Of a stretch of 64,000 bases of DNA, positions 1-7,713 are shown piece by piece. The translations under genes and the position numbers were made by a program. Source of the DNA: Trichomonas vaginalis G3 (taxonomy: Eukaryota > Parabasalia > Trichomonadida > Trichomonadidae); the NCBI RefSeq assembly GCF_026262505.1, contig NC_067204.1:12728522-12792521 (forward strand). The letters run 5' to 3'. How positions within the stretch are numbered: the stretch's first letter is position 1; each line of letters opens with the position of its first letter. The notes below the pieces were generated by a model. It did no database searches. It was not told the origin of the DNA and saw only the letters and a program-made list of their open reading frames with translations.

Positions 1-221
1 CATATGATATTTACGAAGATGTTGACGACACAACCATACCTGCAAGTGAAGTAAAGTCAGGTGAACCGAAAAGTGACGAAAAACAGATAGAAGAAGAGAA
101 ACCAAAAACTGAAGATAAACCAAAACCAAAGTTTAGTTTCCAAACTAAACCAAGTCAACCTTCATTAGCTGGTATGGGTTGGCGTCAAAGACTTATGGCA
201 GCAGGTGGTTATGTAAAGTAA
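1..221 (+). CDS. C-terminal end of conserved Polinton ORF (unknown function)
   Basis: The reading frame enters from outside the window and ends with a Pro/Lys-rich stretch followed by a conserved tail (GMGWRQRLMAAGGYVK). The same protein is complete at 25,043-25,625 and present in copy B at about 12,580-13,137, always directly upstream of the DNA polymerase with a gap of roughly 30 bp. I recognise no domain. The charged, low-complexity body and fixed position beside the polymerase might suit a replication or virion accessory role, but that is inference only. Confidence 0.6.
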   Translation, partial: YDIYEDVDDTTIPASEVKSGEPKSDEKQIEEEKPKTEDKPKPKFSFQTKPSQPSLAGMGWRQRLMAAGGYVK

Positions 222-252
222 AGAAAAAAAATATTTTTTTATTTTTATAAAA

Positions 253-2406
253 ATGCCCCCATATAGAATGGATAGAAAATCTGCTAGAATAAAAGCAGAG
301 TTGCAAAGATATGGTTGGAGAGTTTCGAAGAATTTTAAATATAGGAAGGGAAGACCCATAAAAGTCTATGACAAATTGTCTGGTCTTCGCTACGAAATGG
401 ACTTAGAAACAGCACGTGCAAATTATCCAAACAGACTAGAGAGGTTAGAAGAAGAACGTCTTATGGACATGCCTTTCGATGTTTCTGAACCTCAAGTTGA
501 AGGACACGACGGCTTTGCCAGATTCTACTGGAAACATGACGAACAATTGCATCCTTTGAGAAGGAAAAAAGGTAGTGCAGAGGATGGTCATGCTCCCATG
601 GAAAGAACAAGATATGCATATGAGAAGTATCGTGAAGTTAGAAGTCAAATTACATCTGGTCGAACCTTTACAGTAAACTTTGACGAAGGAAAGAACAAAG
701 AAGGCTTCATGGGAGTACTTGCTGCAATTCAAGATGGAAATAAGAAAGGATACAATCTCAGATTGACCATAACAGATTTGGATGGTCACATTTACTATGC
801 AAATGGCAATGTCACAACAGCTGCAAAACTTCTTGACGCTTTCAAGACTACAAAGAGAGAACAAATGTTTGACTCCGACTCAGACATTTTGAATGCAATT
901 GAAGGAATTGCAAGTGTCAAGTTCGAATGGTACCAACCTAACCCTCAAGCAGTCAGACAACATGCTGGATACTTCCCCTTCATAAATAAGTCTGACATTA
1001 ACCTGACAAGGTATGGAATTTACAATTCAATTGAAACAATTGTCAATGAACCTTGTATTCTTACATGTCTCAGGAACTCTGGTCTTGTTACAGAAGAGAA
1101 GATGAAGTATCTTGAGTCATGTGTGAAGACAAGGTACATTCTCAGAGGTCAATTGGCAAAAATTGCACCGTTGGCAAATGTCAATATCCGAGTCAACATT
1201 CCGACTGAGAAAGGTTCTTCACATGACGACTATGTTGTTGAGTTCAATTTACCATGGTTGAAGATTGCAATTGTCCACAACCACTTCATGTTGAACGAAA
1301 GTCTTACAAACCCATTGTTCGGAAAAGGCAAGTGCAACATTGTCAGAGCTGTAAACATTCTTTTCGAGAAAGGTTTGTTGGAACCAATTCCAGATGACAA
1401 GCTGACAGAAACTTTTGTACCAAAAGACGAAACAAACTTTTCACTGTTAGCAAGACCAAAAGTTGTTCCAGACAAAGTTCTAGTACAAAAGAAGTACACA
1501 GCTCCAAAAGGAGTTGGATTGTTCGGATACCAACCTGAACCAGAAGAACTTCCAATGAGGTTGCAAGAACTTCAAGATGCTATAAACAAACTTCCATTGA
1601 GACATCCAATTGACGTCAAATTGTATTGGAGAGCATCTGAGTTAGGTCAGAAAATTTTATATGAAACAGGTTGCTTTGACGATGTTTATGAGATAACAGG
1701 AGAAGTTTCTCAAAAGATAAGAGACTCACTTGAATTTCCACGAACCGGACCCATTGGATGCGATAAGTTCGACTCATATGAAAAAATATACTATGTCGAC
1801 CTTAACGCTGCGTACATGAGGTTCGTCCAATATATCCCGACTGGAATTCCAAACGAAGATGGTGAGTTCCCGGGAAGGAACTATACAGTTGGAAAAGTCA
1901 TACAACAACTGTATGATATTAGGAAAGCTTCAAACCCCAAACTTGCAATGACACTCAAATTGCTTATGAATTCGACATGGGGATATTCCATTAAGAAACC
2001 TCAAGAGATGAAGAGTAAACATTATGAGAAGGTCGACAACTTTGTTGAAAGGTTTTCTCCTTTTGTTTTGAAGTACGAATTCACTCAAGGTCAAAGTGGC
2101 TTAGTAACCACATTAAAACCTATTGTCGAACATTGGTCTTACCCTCAGTTCGCAAAGGCAGTCCTTGACAACTACAACAAATTCTTCTCCGAAGTCAAAT
2201 CCAAAGTGAAGGTTTACTATGAGAACATTGACGCACTCATGACGAACGAAGAAGGATACAACAAACTCATTGAAATGGGAATGGTCGGTGAGAAGATGGG
2301 CTGTTTTAAATTGGACAAAATTTTCACCGAAGTTCATGTCCTCTCCAAGCGTAAGTACTGGGGCATACTTGAAGACGGCACAGAAATAAAACATTGCATG
2401 AAATAA
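253..2406 (+). CDS. Polinton type B DNA polymerase (copy A)
   Basis: An open frame of 717 codons starting at ATG 253 after a T-rich leader. It would replicate the element's DNA; Polinton polymerases are thought to be protein-primed, as in adenovirus. Family B palm features can be read in order: a motif A-like segment (YYVDLNAAYM, around residues 512-521), a motif B-like segment with NSTWGYS near residue 572, a motif C-like segment near residue 655, and the K-x-Y element KRKYWGI near residue 699. The N-terminal 70 residues are basic and contain KYRKGRPIKVYDKLSG. It lies between the conserved ORF ending at 221 and the convergent minus-strand ORF at 2,467. This copy looks whole as a frame. The homologues in copies B and C are broken. 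Confidence 0.85.
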   Translation: MPPYRMDRKSARIKAELQRYGWRVSKNFKYRKGRPIKVYDKLSGLRYEMDLETARANYPNRLERLEEERLMDMPFDVSEPQVEGHDGFARFYWKHDEQLHPLRRKKGSAEDGHAPMERTRYAYEKYREVRSQITSGRTFTVNFDEGKNKEGFMGVLAAIQDGNKKGYNLRLTITDLDGHIYYANGNVTTAAKLLDAFKTTKREQMFDSDSDILNAIEGIASVKFEWYQPNPQAVRQHAGYFPFINKSDINLTRYGIYNSIETIVNEPCILTCLRNSGLVTEEKMKYLESCVKTRYILRGQLAKIAPLANVNIRVNIPTEKGSSHDDYVVEFNLPWLKIAIVHNHFMLNESLTNPLFGKGKCNIVRAVNILFEKGLLEPIPDDKLTETFVPKDETNFSLLARPKVVPDKVLVQKKYTAPKGVGLFGYQPEPEELPMRLQELQDAINKLPLRHPIDVKLYWRASELGQKILYETGCFDDVYEITGEVSQKIRDSLEFPRTGPIGCDKFDSYEKIYYVDLNAAYMRFVQYIPTGIPNEDGEFPGRNYTVGKVIQQLYDIRKASNPKLAMTLKLLMNSTWGYSIKKPQEMKSKHYEKVDNFVERFSPFVLKYEFTQGQSGLVTTLKPIVEHWSYPQFAKAVLDNYNKFFSEVKSKVKVYYENIDALMTNEEGYNKLIEMGMVGEKMGCFKLDKIFTEVHVLSKRKYWGILEDGTEIKHCMK

Positions 2407-2466
2407 AACAATTTATTTTTGACACTTTCACAAAAAACATAAAAAAAGTAAGTTAAAATGAGATGT

Positions 2467-2832
2467 TTACTGAACTGGTTGGATGTCGCCTTCACAGGTT
2501 ATGTAGAATGGTTGACCCGAGAAGTGAAGGAGACCCTTGAGAATTTGGCTCATTCTTGGGAAAGGGTTCTCTCTGTTTGGAAGTAGTATCCAAGGACGCT
2601 TGGCAAAGAACTTGAGAAGAGCTTCTTTCTTTGCTTGCTTTATGTCGTCGTAGGCTGTCCCGTCTGGTATTTGAATTGGAATTCCAGTCGAAGTCTCGAG
2701 ATTCAAGGCAGCCCTTCCCGTTATCCAACAGTTAACAAGCTTGCCTTTTACATTCTGCCTGAGGAAGTCTTTAACAAGCTCGTTAATTTCAATTAGGTAA
2801 ATTGCCTCGTCGGTAGGTTCGACCTCGACCAT
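2467..2832 (-). CDS. Conserved 121-aa Polinton protein (unknown)
   Basis: Starts at an ATG whose codon abuts the minisatellite at 2,833 and runs convergently towards the polymerase. It is homologous to 29,910-30,272 (120 aa) and to about 15,415-15,795 in copy B. Shared blocks include DEAIYLIE near the start, KEALLKFF and RPWILLP in the middle, and SGQPF followed by EGDIQPVQ at the end. The substitutions between the A and C versions are conservative and the frame is kept in both, so it is a genuine gene under selection. I do not recognise the family. Its divergent arrangement with the MSDVPP gene, sharing the minisatellite as the intervening region, is constant. Confidence 0.7.
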   Translation of the reverse strand: MVEVEPTDEAIYLIEINELVKDFLRQNVKGKLVNCWITGRAALNLETSTGIPIQIPDGTAYDDIKQAKKEALLKFFAKRPWILLPNRENPFPRMSQILKGLLHFSGQPFYITCEGDIQPVQ

Positions 2833-3125
2833 TGCTACTGTCAGTAAAAGTACTGCTTACTGTCAGAAAAGTACTGCTACTGTTCAGTAAAAAGTACTGC
2901 TACTGTCAGTAAAAGTACTGCTACTGTCAGTAAAAGTACTGCTACTGTCAGTAAAAGTACTGCTACGAGCAGTAAAAAGGAAAATTTGAGAGGGTTTTCG
3001 ACGATAAAGTATGCTACTGTCAGTAAAAGTACTGCTACTGTCAGTAAAAGTACTGCTACTGTCAGTAAAAGTACTGCTACTGTCAGTAAAAGTACTGCTA
3101 CTGTCAGTAACAGTACTGCTAGTAG
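2833..3125. repeat. 21-bp minisatellite, array-core-array (CTGTCAGT type)
   Basis: About seven and then five to six units of a 21-bp repeat containing CTGTCAGTAAAAGTACTG, separated by a unique core of about 40 bp (2,970-3,010) that contains AAATTTGAGAG. Each unit has two small dyads, ACTGTCAGT and AGTACT. It fills the gap between the minus-strand ORF at 2,832 and the MSDVPP start at 3,170. The same array is in copy B. Arrays of different sequence but the same layout are at 7,270-7,512 and 30,281-30,625. Confidence 0.9.
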
Positions 3126-3169
3126 CAGAGATTTTTATCGTTGTGGTCCGACGGTTAAGCCACAAACGA

Positions 3170-3493
3170 ATGTCCGACGTCCCACCAACTGAGTCCATTC
3201 CCAAACCAGAAGAACCTAAAGCACCAGCCCCTGCACCTCAGTTCCAGCAATTCCAATCTCAATCCAAATTACTACCAATTCCAATCTCAATCCAAATCGA
3301 AGAGAGACCAAGAGTTCGAAGAAGGTCTGAACCGCTTACGCAAAGAGTATGCTACAGCTCCAACCCTTGGTTGTTCCAGCAATTCCAATCTCAATCCAAA
3401 TTACTACCAATCTCAATCCACATCGAAGAGAGACCAAGAGTTCGAAGAAGGTCTGAACCGCTTACGCAAAGAGTATGCTACAGCTCCAATTGA
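3170..3493 (+). CDS. MSDVPP protein: Pro/Gln-rich, disordered (copy A)
   Basis: ATG 3,170 follows the conserved string CACAAACGA, which also precedes the homologous starts at 7,525, about 16,140 and 30,647. The N-terminus (MSDVPPTESIPKPEEP) is conserved in all. The rest is Pro/Gln/Ser-rich with the basic block EERPRVRRRSEP appearing twice because about 110-130 bp is duplicated in tandem (3,241-3,365 and 3,375-3,490). It is predicted to be disordered. I do not recognise the function. The placement behind a minisatellite in every copy suggests that the repeat array is part of its regulation, or that the array marks an origin beside it. Confidence 0.5.
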   Translation: MSDVPPTESIPKPEEPKAPAPAPQFQQFQSQSKLLPIPISIQIEERPRVRRRSEPLTQRVCYSSNPWLFQQFQSQSKLLPISIHIEERPRVRRRSEPLTQRVCYSSN

Positions 3494-3530
3494 GAGAAAG
3501 TTGTTGCTAAATTCAGTAAAAATAATGTTT

Positions 3531-3577
3531 AGGTGAAGAGGTGAGATTTCACCTCTTTTCTCACCTGTTTTCTCACC
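3531..3577. promoter_or_regulatory. Five-box array, AGGTGAG type, left-facing
   Basis: Two AGGTGA-like boxes followed by three inverted boxes (TCACCT) spaced about 12 bp apart, preceded by AATAATGTTT. It is the mirror image of the arrays at 4,857 onwards. No gene overlaps it. It would bind a dimeric or repeated DNA-binding protein, or fold as a hairpin; which of these cannot be told from sequence. Confidence 0.8.
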
Positions 3578-3639
3578 CTCTTGAATTTGTCATGAATTTC
3601 CTTAGATAGAAAAAATAAAGTTAGTTTTATACAAAATTC

Positions 3640-3798
3640 ATGCGGGAAATTCTTGAGTTTTTGAAAGAATACGGTGGAGCCAAAAGTGGCTCGACCTCAA
3701 AACAAGCATTTTATGAGCTTACAAAGGGTGTTATGAATGAATTCAGCAACATACATCCTGACCTCGTTCATTTTGTCATAAATTTACACCAAAAATAA
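3640..3798 (+). CDS. Small 52-aa ORF (unknown), inverted remnant in copy C
   Basis: A complete ATG-to-TAA frame (begins MREILEFLKEYGG) between two left-facing box arrays. A central segment, KYGGAKSGSTSKQAF-like, recurs on the opposite strand at about 31,985-32,060 in copy C beside the same arrays, so the module has been inverted or exchanged. Leu/Tyr/Phe content is protein-like but the ORF is short. I recognise no family. Confidence 0.4.
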   Translation: MREILEFLKEYGGAKSGSTSKQAFYELTKGVMNEFSNIHPDLVHFVINLHQK

Positions 3799-3803
3799 TG
3801 TTT

Positions 3804-3850
3804 AGGTGAAGAGGTGAGATTTCACCTCTTTTTTCACCTGTTTTTTCACC
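3804..3850. promoter_or_regulatory. Five-box array, AGGTGAG type, left-facing (second)
   Basis: Same layout as the array at 3,531: two AGGTGA boxes then three TCACC boxes with T-rich spacers, preceded by AAAATAATGTTT. It lies about 85 bp upstream of the ATG at 3,936 and upstream of the T-rich leader of that gene. Confidence 0.8.
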
Positions 3851-3935
3851 TCATGAATTTTCATGAATTTCCTTAAGATAAAAAATATATTTTAGTTTTT
3901 TATAAAATATTTTTTTTTATTTTTATTGTAAGAAC

Positions 3936-4849
3936 ATGTTAGCAACAACTTCACCAAACTCGTTAGTCATGAATCCTACGTCAATGTTAGTAGAAATGAA
4001 AAACTTCATTCCTTCTTCATATACTTTTGAAACAGAAATCCAGAAGATAAAGCAGGAATTGTTAACAAGTAATTTAGACTGTAGTGCGAAAGATGAAACA
4101 AATGAACAGTATCTTTATGAAATGCAGGACATTATTGACCATTTACCCAAATTGCCTGAAATTCAGCAGCAAAAACTCACTATTCCCGAATTTGACGAAA
4201 TTGAAGTGAAACCAACTGACTCAGTAGAAATAGAAGTTCATACGAAAGGTAAATTATTGAATTCCTTGGTTTTCATTGCAACCATAAGGTTATGGACAAA
4301 GATTGCGACATGGTATATAAAAATGTTTCTGACATATATAAATCTGAGGAGTTTAAGACTTACGATAACTTTGTTTCATTAGTTGCAAAATGTGTTTGGG
4401 AAATAAGAGATAAAGATAGAAGAGGCAAAGTATGGAACGAACAAATAAGACCCGCTATGTTTGAGATGAAGAGAGCAATTGACGCCTTAGTTGTTTTAGC
4501 TGGTTTTATTTCAATGTATAACGCAAAAATGAACCCGCAATGTTCAAAATGTAAGGCAGCAATTAGGAAATATAACTACTCCGTCAAAGAGATAGAACGT
4601 ATGCGAAACGACTATGCAGACTTAAAGAAAGAAGCAGAAAAACCAGCAGAAAATAAAATGGATATGTTAGCATTTCTGAACAAAAACTATCCAACAGCAG
4701 AAGATTTCCTTCTATCTGACGTCAAGAAGAAATATAAAGAGACTTTCGGCATTGTTAAAACTTTTGATATCCTCAGCGAAGAAATAGAAGCTACGAAATT
4801 GTTCAGGATTTCAAATATACATCGTACAATTCATGTAAAACGCTTATAA
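3936..4849 (+). pseudogene. Conserved unknown Polinton gene flanked by inverted box arrays (copy A)
   Basis: Starts MLATTSPNSLVMNPTSM after a conserved leader (TTGTAAGAAC then ATG). The homologue in copy C (32,124-33,037) begins identically, and copy B has another at about 16,911-17,870. Recognisable traits are a Glu-rich N-terminal third, a Cys/His-containing centre (NPQCSKCKA), a Lys/Glu-rich probable coiled coil (YSVKEIERMRNDYADLKKE) and a basic C-terminus. This copy looks lightly broken, with about one or two breaks. No family is recognised. Box arrays in opposite orientation sit on both sides, so the gene is either regulated by them or is carried as a unit with them. Confidence 0.6.
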
Positions 4850-4856
4850 AATAACT

Positions 4857-5478
4857 GAGGTGAGAAAACAGGTGAGAAAACGGGTGAGATGTCACCTCTT
4901 CACCTAAACATTATTTTTGTCTGATTTACGCTCATTACGAAGAAGTCTTGACAAAACATATACGTTTAGTTTCGATGAAATCATGACAAAGAATGTACGA
5001 TGAAGTCTTGACAAAACATATACGAAGAAATCATGAAAATTCATGAGGTGAGAAAACAGGTGAGAAAACGGGTGAGATGTCACCTCTTCACCTAAAATAT
5101 ATTTTTGTCTGATTTACGCTCATTACGAAGAAGTCTTGACAAAACATATACGTTTAGTTTCGATGAAATCATGACAAAGAATGTACGATGAAGTCTTGAC
5201 AAAACATATACGAAGAAATCATGAAAATTCATGAGGTGAGAAAACAGGTGAGAAAACGGGTGAGATGTCACCTCTTCACCTAAACATTATTTTTGTCTGA
5301 TTTACGCTCATTACGAAGAAGTCTTGACAAAACATATACGTTTAGTTTCGATGAAATCATGACAAAGAATGTACGATGAAGTCTTGACAAAACATATACG
5401 AAGAAATCATGAAAATTCATGAGGTGAGAAAACAGGTGAGAAAACGGGTGAGATGTCACCTCTTCACCTAAAATATAT
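4857..5478. repeat. 188-bp tandem repeat carrying right-facing box arrays
   Basis: Units begin at 4,857, 5,045, 5,233 and 5,421 (the last partial), exactly 188 bp apart. Each starts with a five-box array of the AGGTGAG type (two AGGTGAGAAAAC units, a third box, then two inverted boxes and AAACATTATTTTTG or a variant) and continues with short repeats of GAAGTCTTGACAAAACAT. The same block is in copy B (about 17,877-18,500). The intergenic stretch from 4,850 to 5,520 holds nothing else. Confidence 0.9.
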
Positions 5479-5524
5479 TTTTGCTGAAAAATGACCAAAT
5501 TTCATGAATTTCCTTAAGACAGAA

Positions 5525-5580
5525 AAAATAAAGTTAGTTTTTTATAAAATATTTTTTTTATTTTGTATGTAAGAACAGAA
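5525..5580 (+). promoter_or_regulatory. Conserved AT-rich leader before Polinton ATGs
   Basis: Runs AAATAAAGTTAGTTTT, then a TATAAAAT-like run and T-tract, then TATGTAAGAACAG directly before ATG 5,581. Near-identical leaders precede 6,283 and, ending TTGTAAGAAC, precede 3,936 and 32,124. It is probably a shared promoter and 5' end of one class of Polinton genes. Confidence 0.55.
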
Positions 5581-6192
5581 ATGTTAAACATTGAGTTTGA
5601 AACAGTTAAAAAGATAGACAATGACACCAAATTGGTTAGAATAGGTGATTTAAACGTAAGATACTCAAAGAAATACAACAAATATTCTTTGTCAGACATT
5701 ATATCTCCATTTGAAAAGAAAACATGGCATTGGGTTAAAATTGCTTCTACTCAGAAAATTTTGACAAGAAATCCTAAGCTTATGATATCGGTAAGATTCT
5801 ATGGAACTACAGCATATCTTATAGACAAAAGTCTTATACCAATAGTTTTGTTATGGATTGACCCAGTTGTTGGATATAACTTCATAACATATGGTTCATT
5901 CGATACGGAACGTTGCAGTGAAGGCTTACTTTACATCGTTCAGAAACCGAAGGACTTCAATACAAAGAGATATAAGATAGGAAGAACATATAATATAACT
6001 CAAAGATATGACAGTACAGTCAATAGAGTCAAGGTTGTGTTCGTTAACGATATGAGAGCTGCTGAAACAGAACTACTTGAAAAGTTTGAGAAAATGTATG
6101 GTGCTCCCATAAAAGGTAAAGAAACGTTTGAAGTAGATGAGATAGATAAAGCTATAAAATTATTTGACGAAGTTGCTGAAAAATACATGTAA
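5581..6192 (+). CDS. GIY-YIG / T5orf172-like protein (copy A)
   Basis: The start is taken at ATG 5,581, directly after the conserved leader, giving 203 residues. The C-terminal half looks like the T5orf172/MUG113 branch of GIY-YIG nucleases: GLLYIVQ near residue 115, YKIGRT near residue 130, NITQRY near 137, and a later Glu in the AAETELLEKF helix, close to 70 residues in all. The N-terminal half is unrecognised. Such domains are common in large DNA viruses, often next to KilA-N or BRO genes, which is also the arrangement here. It is absent from copy C. The frame looks whole in copy A and is broken in copy B. Confidence 0.62.
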   Translation: MLNIEFETVKKIDNDTKLVRIGDLNVRYSKKYNKYSLSDIISPFEKKTWHWVKIASTQKILTRNPKLMISVRFYGTTAYLIDKSLIPIVLLWIDPVVGYNFITYGSFDTERCSEGLLYIVQKPKDFNTKRYKIGRTYNITQRYDSTVNRVKVVFVNDMRAAETELLEKFEKMYGAPIKGKETFEVDEIDKAIKLFDEVAEKYM

Positions 6193-6282
6193 AGCGTTTA
6201 TTTTTGGTCTTTTGTGAAAGTCAGAAAAAATAAAGTTAGTTTTATTTTTATTTATTTTTTTATTTTGTATGTAAAGACAGAT

Positions 6283-7176
6283 ATGTCAACAACAGAGAAC
6301 ACAACAACAGTTATAGTCCATGAAGCTATAAATGAAGAATATGAGTGGGTTCAGTTTAACAAACAACTCCGTCTCATTCGTTCAGTCAAAGACGATATGT
6401 ACCAAATGCAAAGTATTTTGACAGCATGTTTTGCTCCAGATACTAAGAAACCACAAGACTGGTTTAGGAACCAAAGCACACAAGAACTATTAAATGAAGC
6501 TGAAAATTCGACTACGGATTTTTTCGTAGTCGCAAAAACTCGAGTAGGGAAAAAAACGCAGTCGCCTAAAACTCATGAAAACAGTGAAGAACAGCGAGTA
6601 GGTAAAAAACCCCAGTCGCCAAAACTCTATGAAAATCGTGAAAAATTGCCAAACGGTTTGAGAGGATATTATGTACATAGACTTCTTGTAAATGCTGTTG
6701 CAATGTGGGCTTCGCCTCGTTATGCTTGGTATATTTACAGACTTCTTGACGAAATTCATAGACAAGAACGTGAAGAGCTAGAGAACAAGCTTGAAGCAAA
6801 AGACAAAAGCGTTCAGAAAAGAATACCACGTTCGGTACCAAAAGGTAAGGAAAAGAACTATAAGTATATGATTTATACTGAAGAGATGGAAAATGAAGAA
6901 GACAGAGATATGGTTATGTTGCATTTAGTCAGAAGAAACAACAAAAGCTTTTACGACCTTGCTAAGATTTACAAATCTGACAGAAATTGGTTCTATCGCG
7001 AAAACTTACCGATTTCAATGACCCCAAATGAAGATGTGAAACAAATAGTTCAAGATACGTTACCTCAGACACACTATGATATGAAAGGTTGTACAATACT
7101 TACATTCAAAGAAGATTTGCCGCTACTGAAGGAAAAGATAACAGAGTATTTCGATAACTTCAAAGAGGAAGAGTAA
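6283..7176 (+). CDS. KilA-N domain protein (copy A)
   Basis: The start is taken at ATG 6,283 after the shared leader (297 residues). A KilA-N DNA-binding domain spans roughly residues 25-155: an RLIRSVKDD strand region, KPQDWFRNQ near residue 55, and the hallmark GYYVHRLLVNAVAMWASP near residues 127-144. The C-terminal part (YKYMIYTEEMENEEDRDMV) resembles the domain that follows KilA-N in mimivirus-type proteins. Between the two halves of KilA-N lies an inserted Ser/Lys-rich segment made of two imperfect 18-residue repeats (RVGKKTQSP / RVGKKPQSP). It is a likely DNA-binding regulator and a natural candidate, by inference, to bind the box arrays nearby. Looks whole here. Confidence 0.72.
   Translation: MSTTENTTTVIVHEAINEEYEWVQFNKQLRLIRSVKDDMYQMQSILTACFAPDTKKPQDWFRNQSTQELLNEAENSTTDFFVVAKTRVGKKTQSPKTHENSEEQRVGKKPQSPKLYENREKLPNGLRGYYVHRLLVNAVAMWASPRYAWYIYRLLDEIHRQEREELENKLEAKDKSVQKRIPRSVPKGKEKNYKYMIYTEEMENEEDRDMVMLHLVRRNNKSFYDLAKIYKSDRNWFYRENLPISMTPNEDVKQIVQDTLPQTHYDMKGCTILTFKEDLPLLKEKITEYFDNFKEEE
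6509..6532. repeat. Perfect 8-bp hairpin inside the KilA-N gene
   Basis: CGACTACG and CGTAGTCG separated by eight bases (GATTTTTT). It sits at the start of the inserted repeat segment between the two halves of the KilA-N domain. Confidence 0.8.
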
Positions 7177-7269
7177 ATGAACCATTTATTTTTCAAGCTT
7201 GACACCAAAGATGGCTCAGGTAGCTCTAGATGGTAAATTGTCTTGTCAAATCCTTCTGGCATTCCGAGT

Positions 7270-7512
7270 CCTTCCTTCCGACAAGAAAAAAATTTCCCGA
7301 CAACTGGAAAAGTTTTTCTTTCCGACAGGAAAAGTTTTTCTTTCCGACAGGAAAAATTTTTTCTGTTGTCCGTCCGTAAACCATTCAAATTTTCGAAAAT
7401 TGAGAACTTTTTGGCCGACCTTCAGGAAAAATTTTTCTTTCCGACAGGAAAAGTTTTTCTTTCCGACAGGAAAAGTCCTTCCTTCCGACAGGAAAAGTCC
7501 TTCCTTCCGACA
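7270..7512. repeat. 22-bp minisatellite, array-core-array (CCGACAGG type)
   Basis: Units containing TTTCCGACAGGAAAAG, with dyad TTTCC/GGAAA, on both sides of a unique core near 7,365-7,425 that contains AAATTTTCGAAAATTGAG. It is immediately followed by CACAAACGA and the MSDVPP start at 7,525. The layout is that of the 2,833 and 30,281 arrays but with an unrelated unit. Confidence 0.88.
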
Positions 7513-7524
7513 GGACACAAACGA

Positions 7525-7713
7525 ATGTCCGACGTACCACCAACCGAGTCCATTCCAAAGCCAGAAGAACCGACAGCCCCAGCACCACAACAGACTAAGA
7601 CTAAAACACTTACATTTTCAAGCTTGACTTTTTACAATTTGAACTTTGTTTGCGTAGATATGAATTCTGAAAGAAGTATGAGGGTCTTGTATGACTTTAT
7701 ACTTCTCCCATAG
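7525..7713 (+). pseudogene. MSDVPP gene fragment (second in copy A)
   Basis: Begins MSDVPPTESIPKPEEP like the gene at 3,170 and keeps Pro/Gln-rich similarity to about 7,600 before meeting sequence of the ATPase region. It is a remnant, with the complete N-terminal signature and its own minisatellite upstream. It shows that the minisatellite plus gene start travel together. Confidence 0.6.

Noticed and set aside
445-864. Antisense frame within the polymerase gene
   Set aside because: Shadow of the polymerase frame; no ATG context and no domain.
2833-3125. Array resembling CRISPR repeats
   Set aside because: Units are contiguous 21-mers without unique spacers, no cas-like genes are present and the context is eukaryotic.
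2986-3192. ORFs translating the minisatellites (ATVSKST, FTDSSST, YNIVLKK repeats)
   Set aside because: Open only because the unit is 21 bp (seven codons) and stop-free. They lack leaders and conservation, and the unit sequence differs completely between copies.
5565-5580. GTATGT in the leader as a 5' splice site
   Set aside because: It resembles the parabasalid intron start, but the ATG follows within 15 bp and no branch/acceptor motif (ACTAACACACAG) is present.
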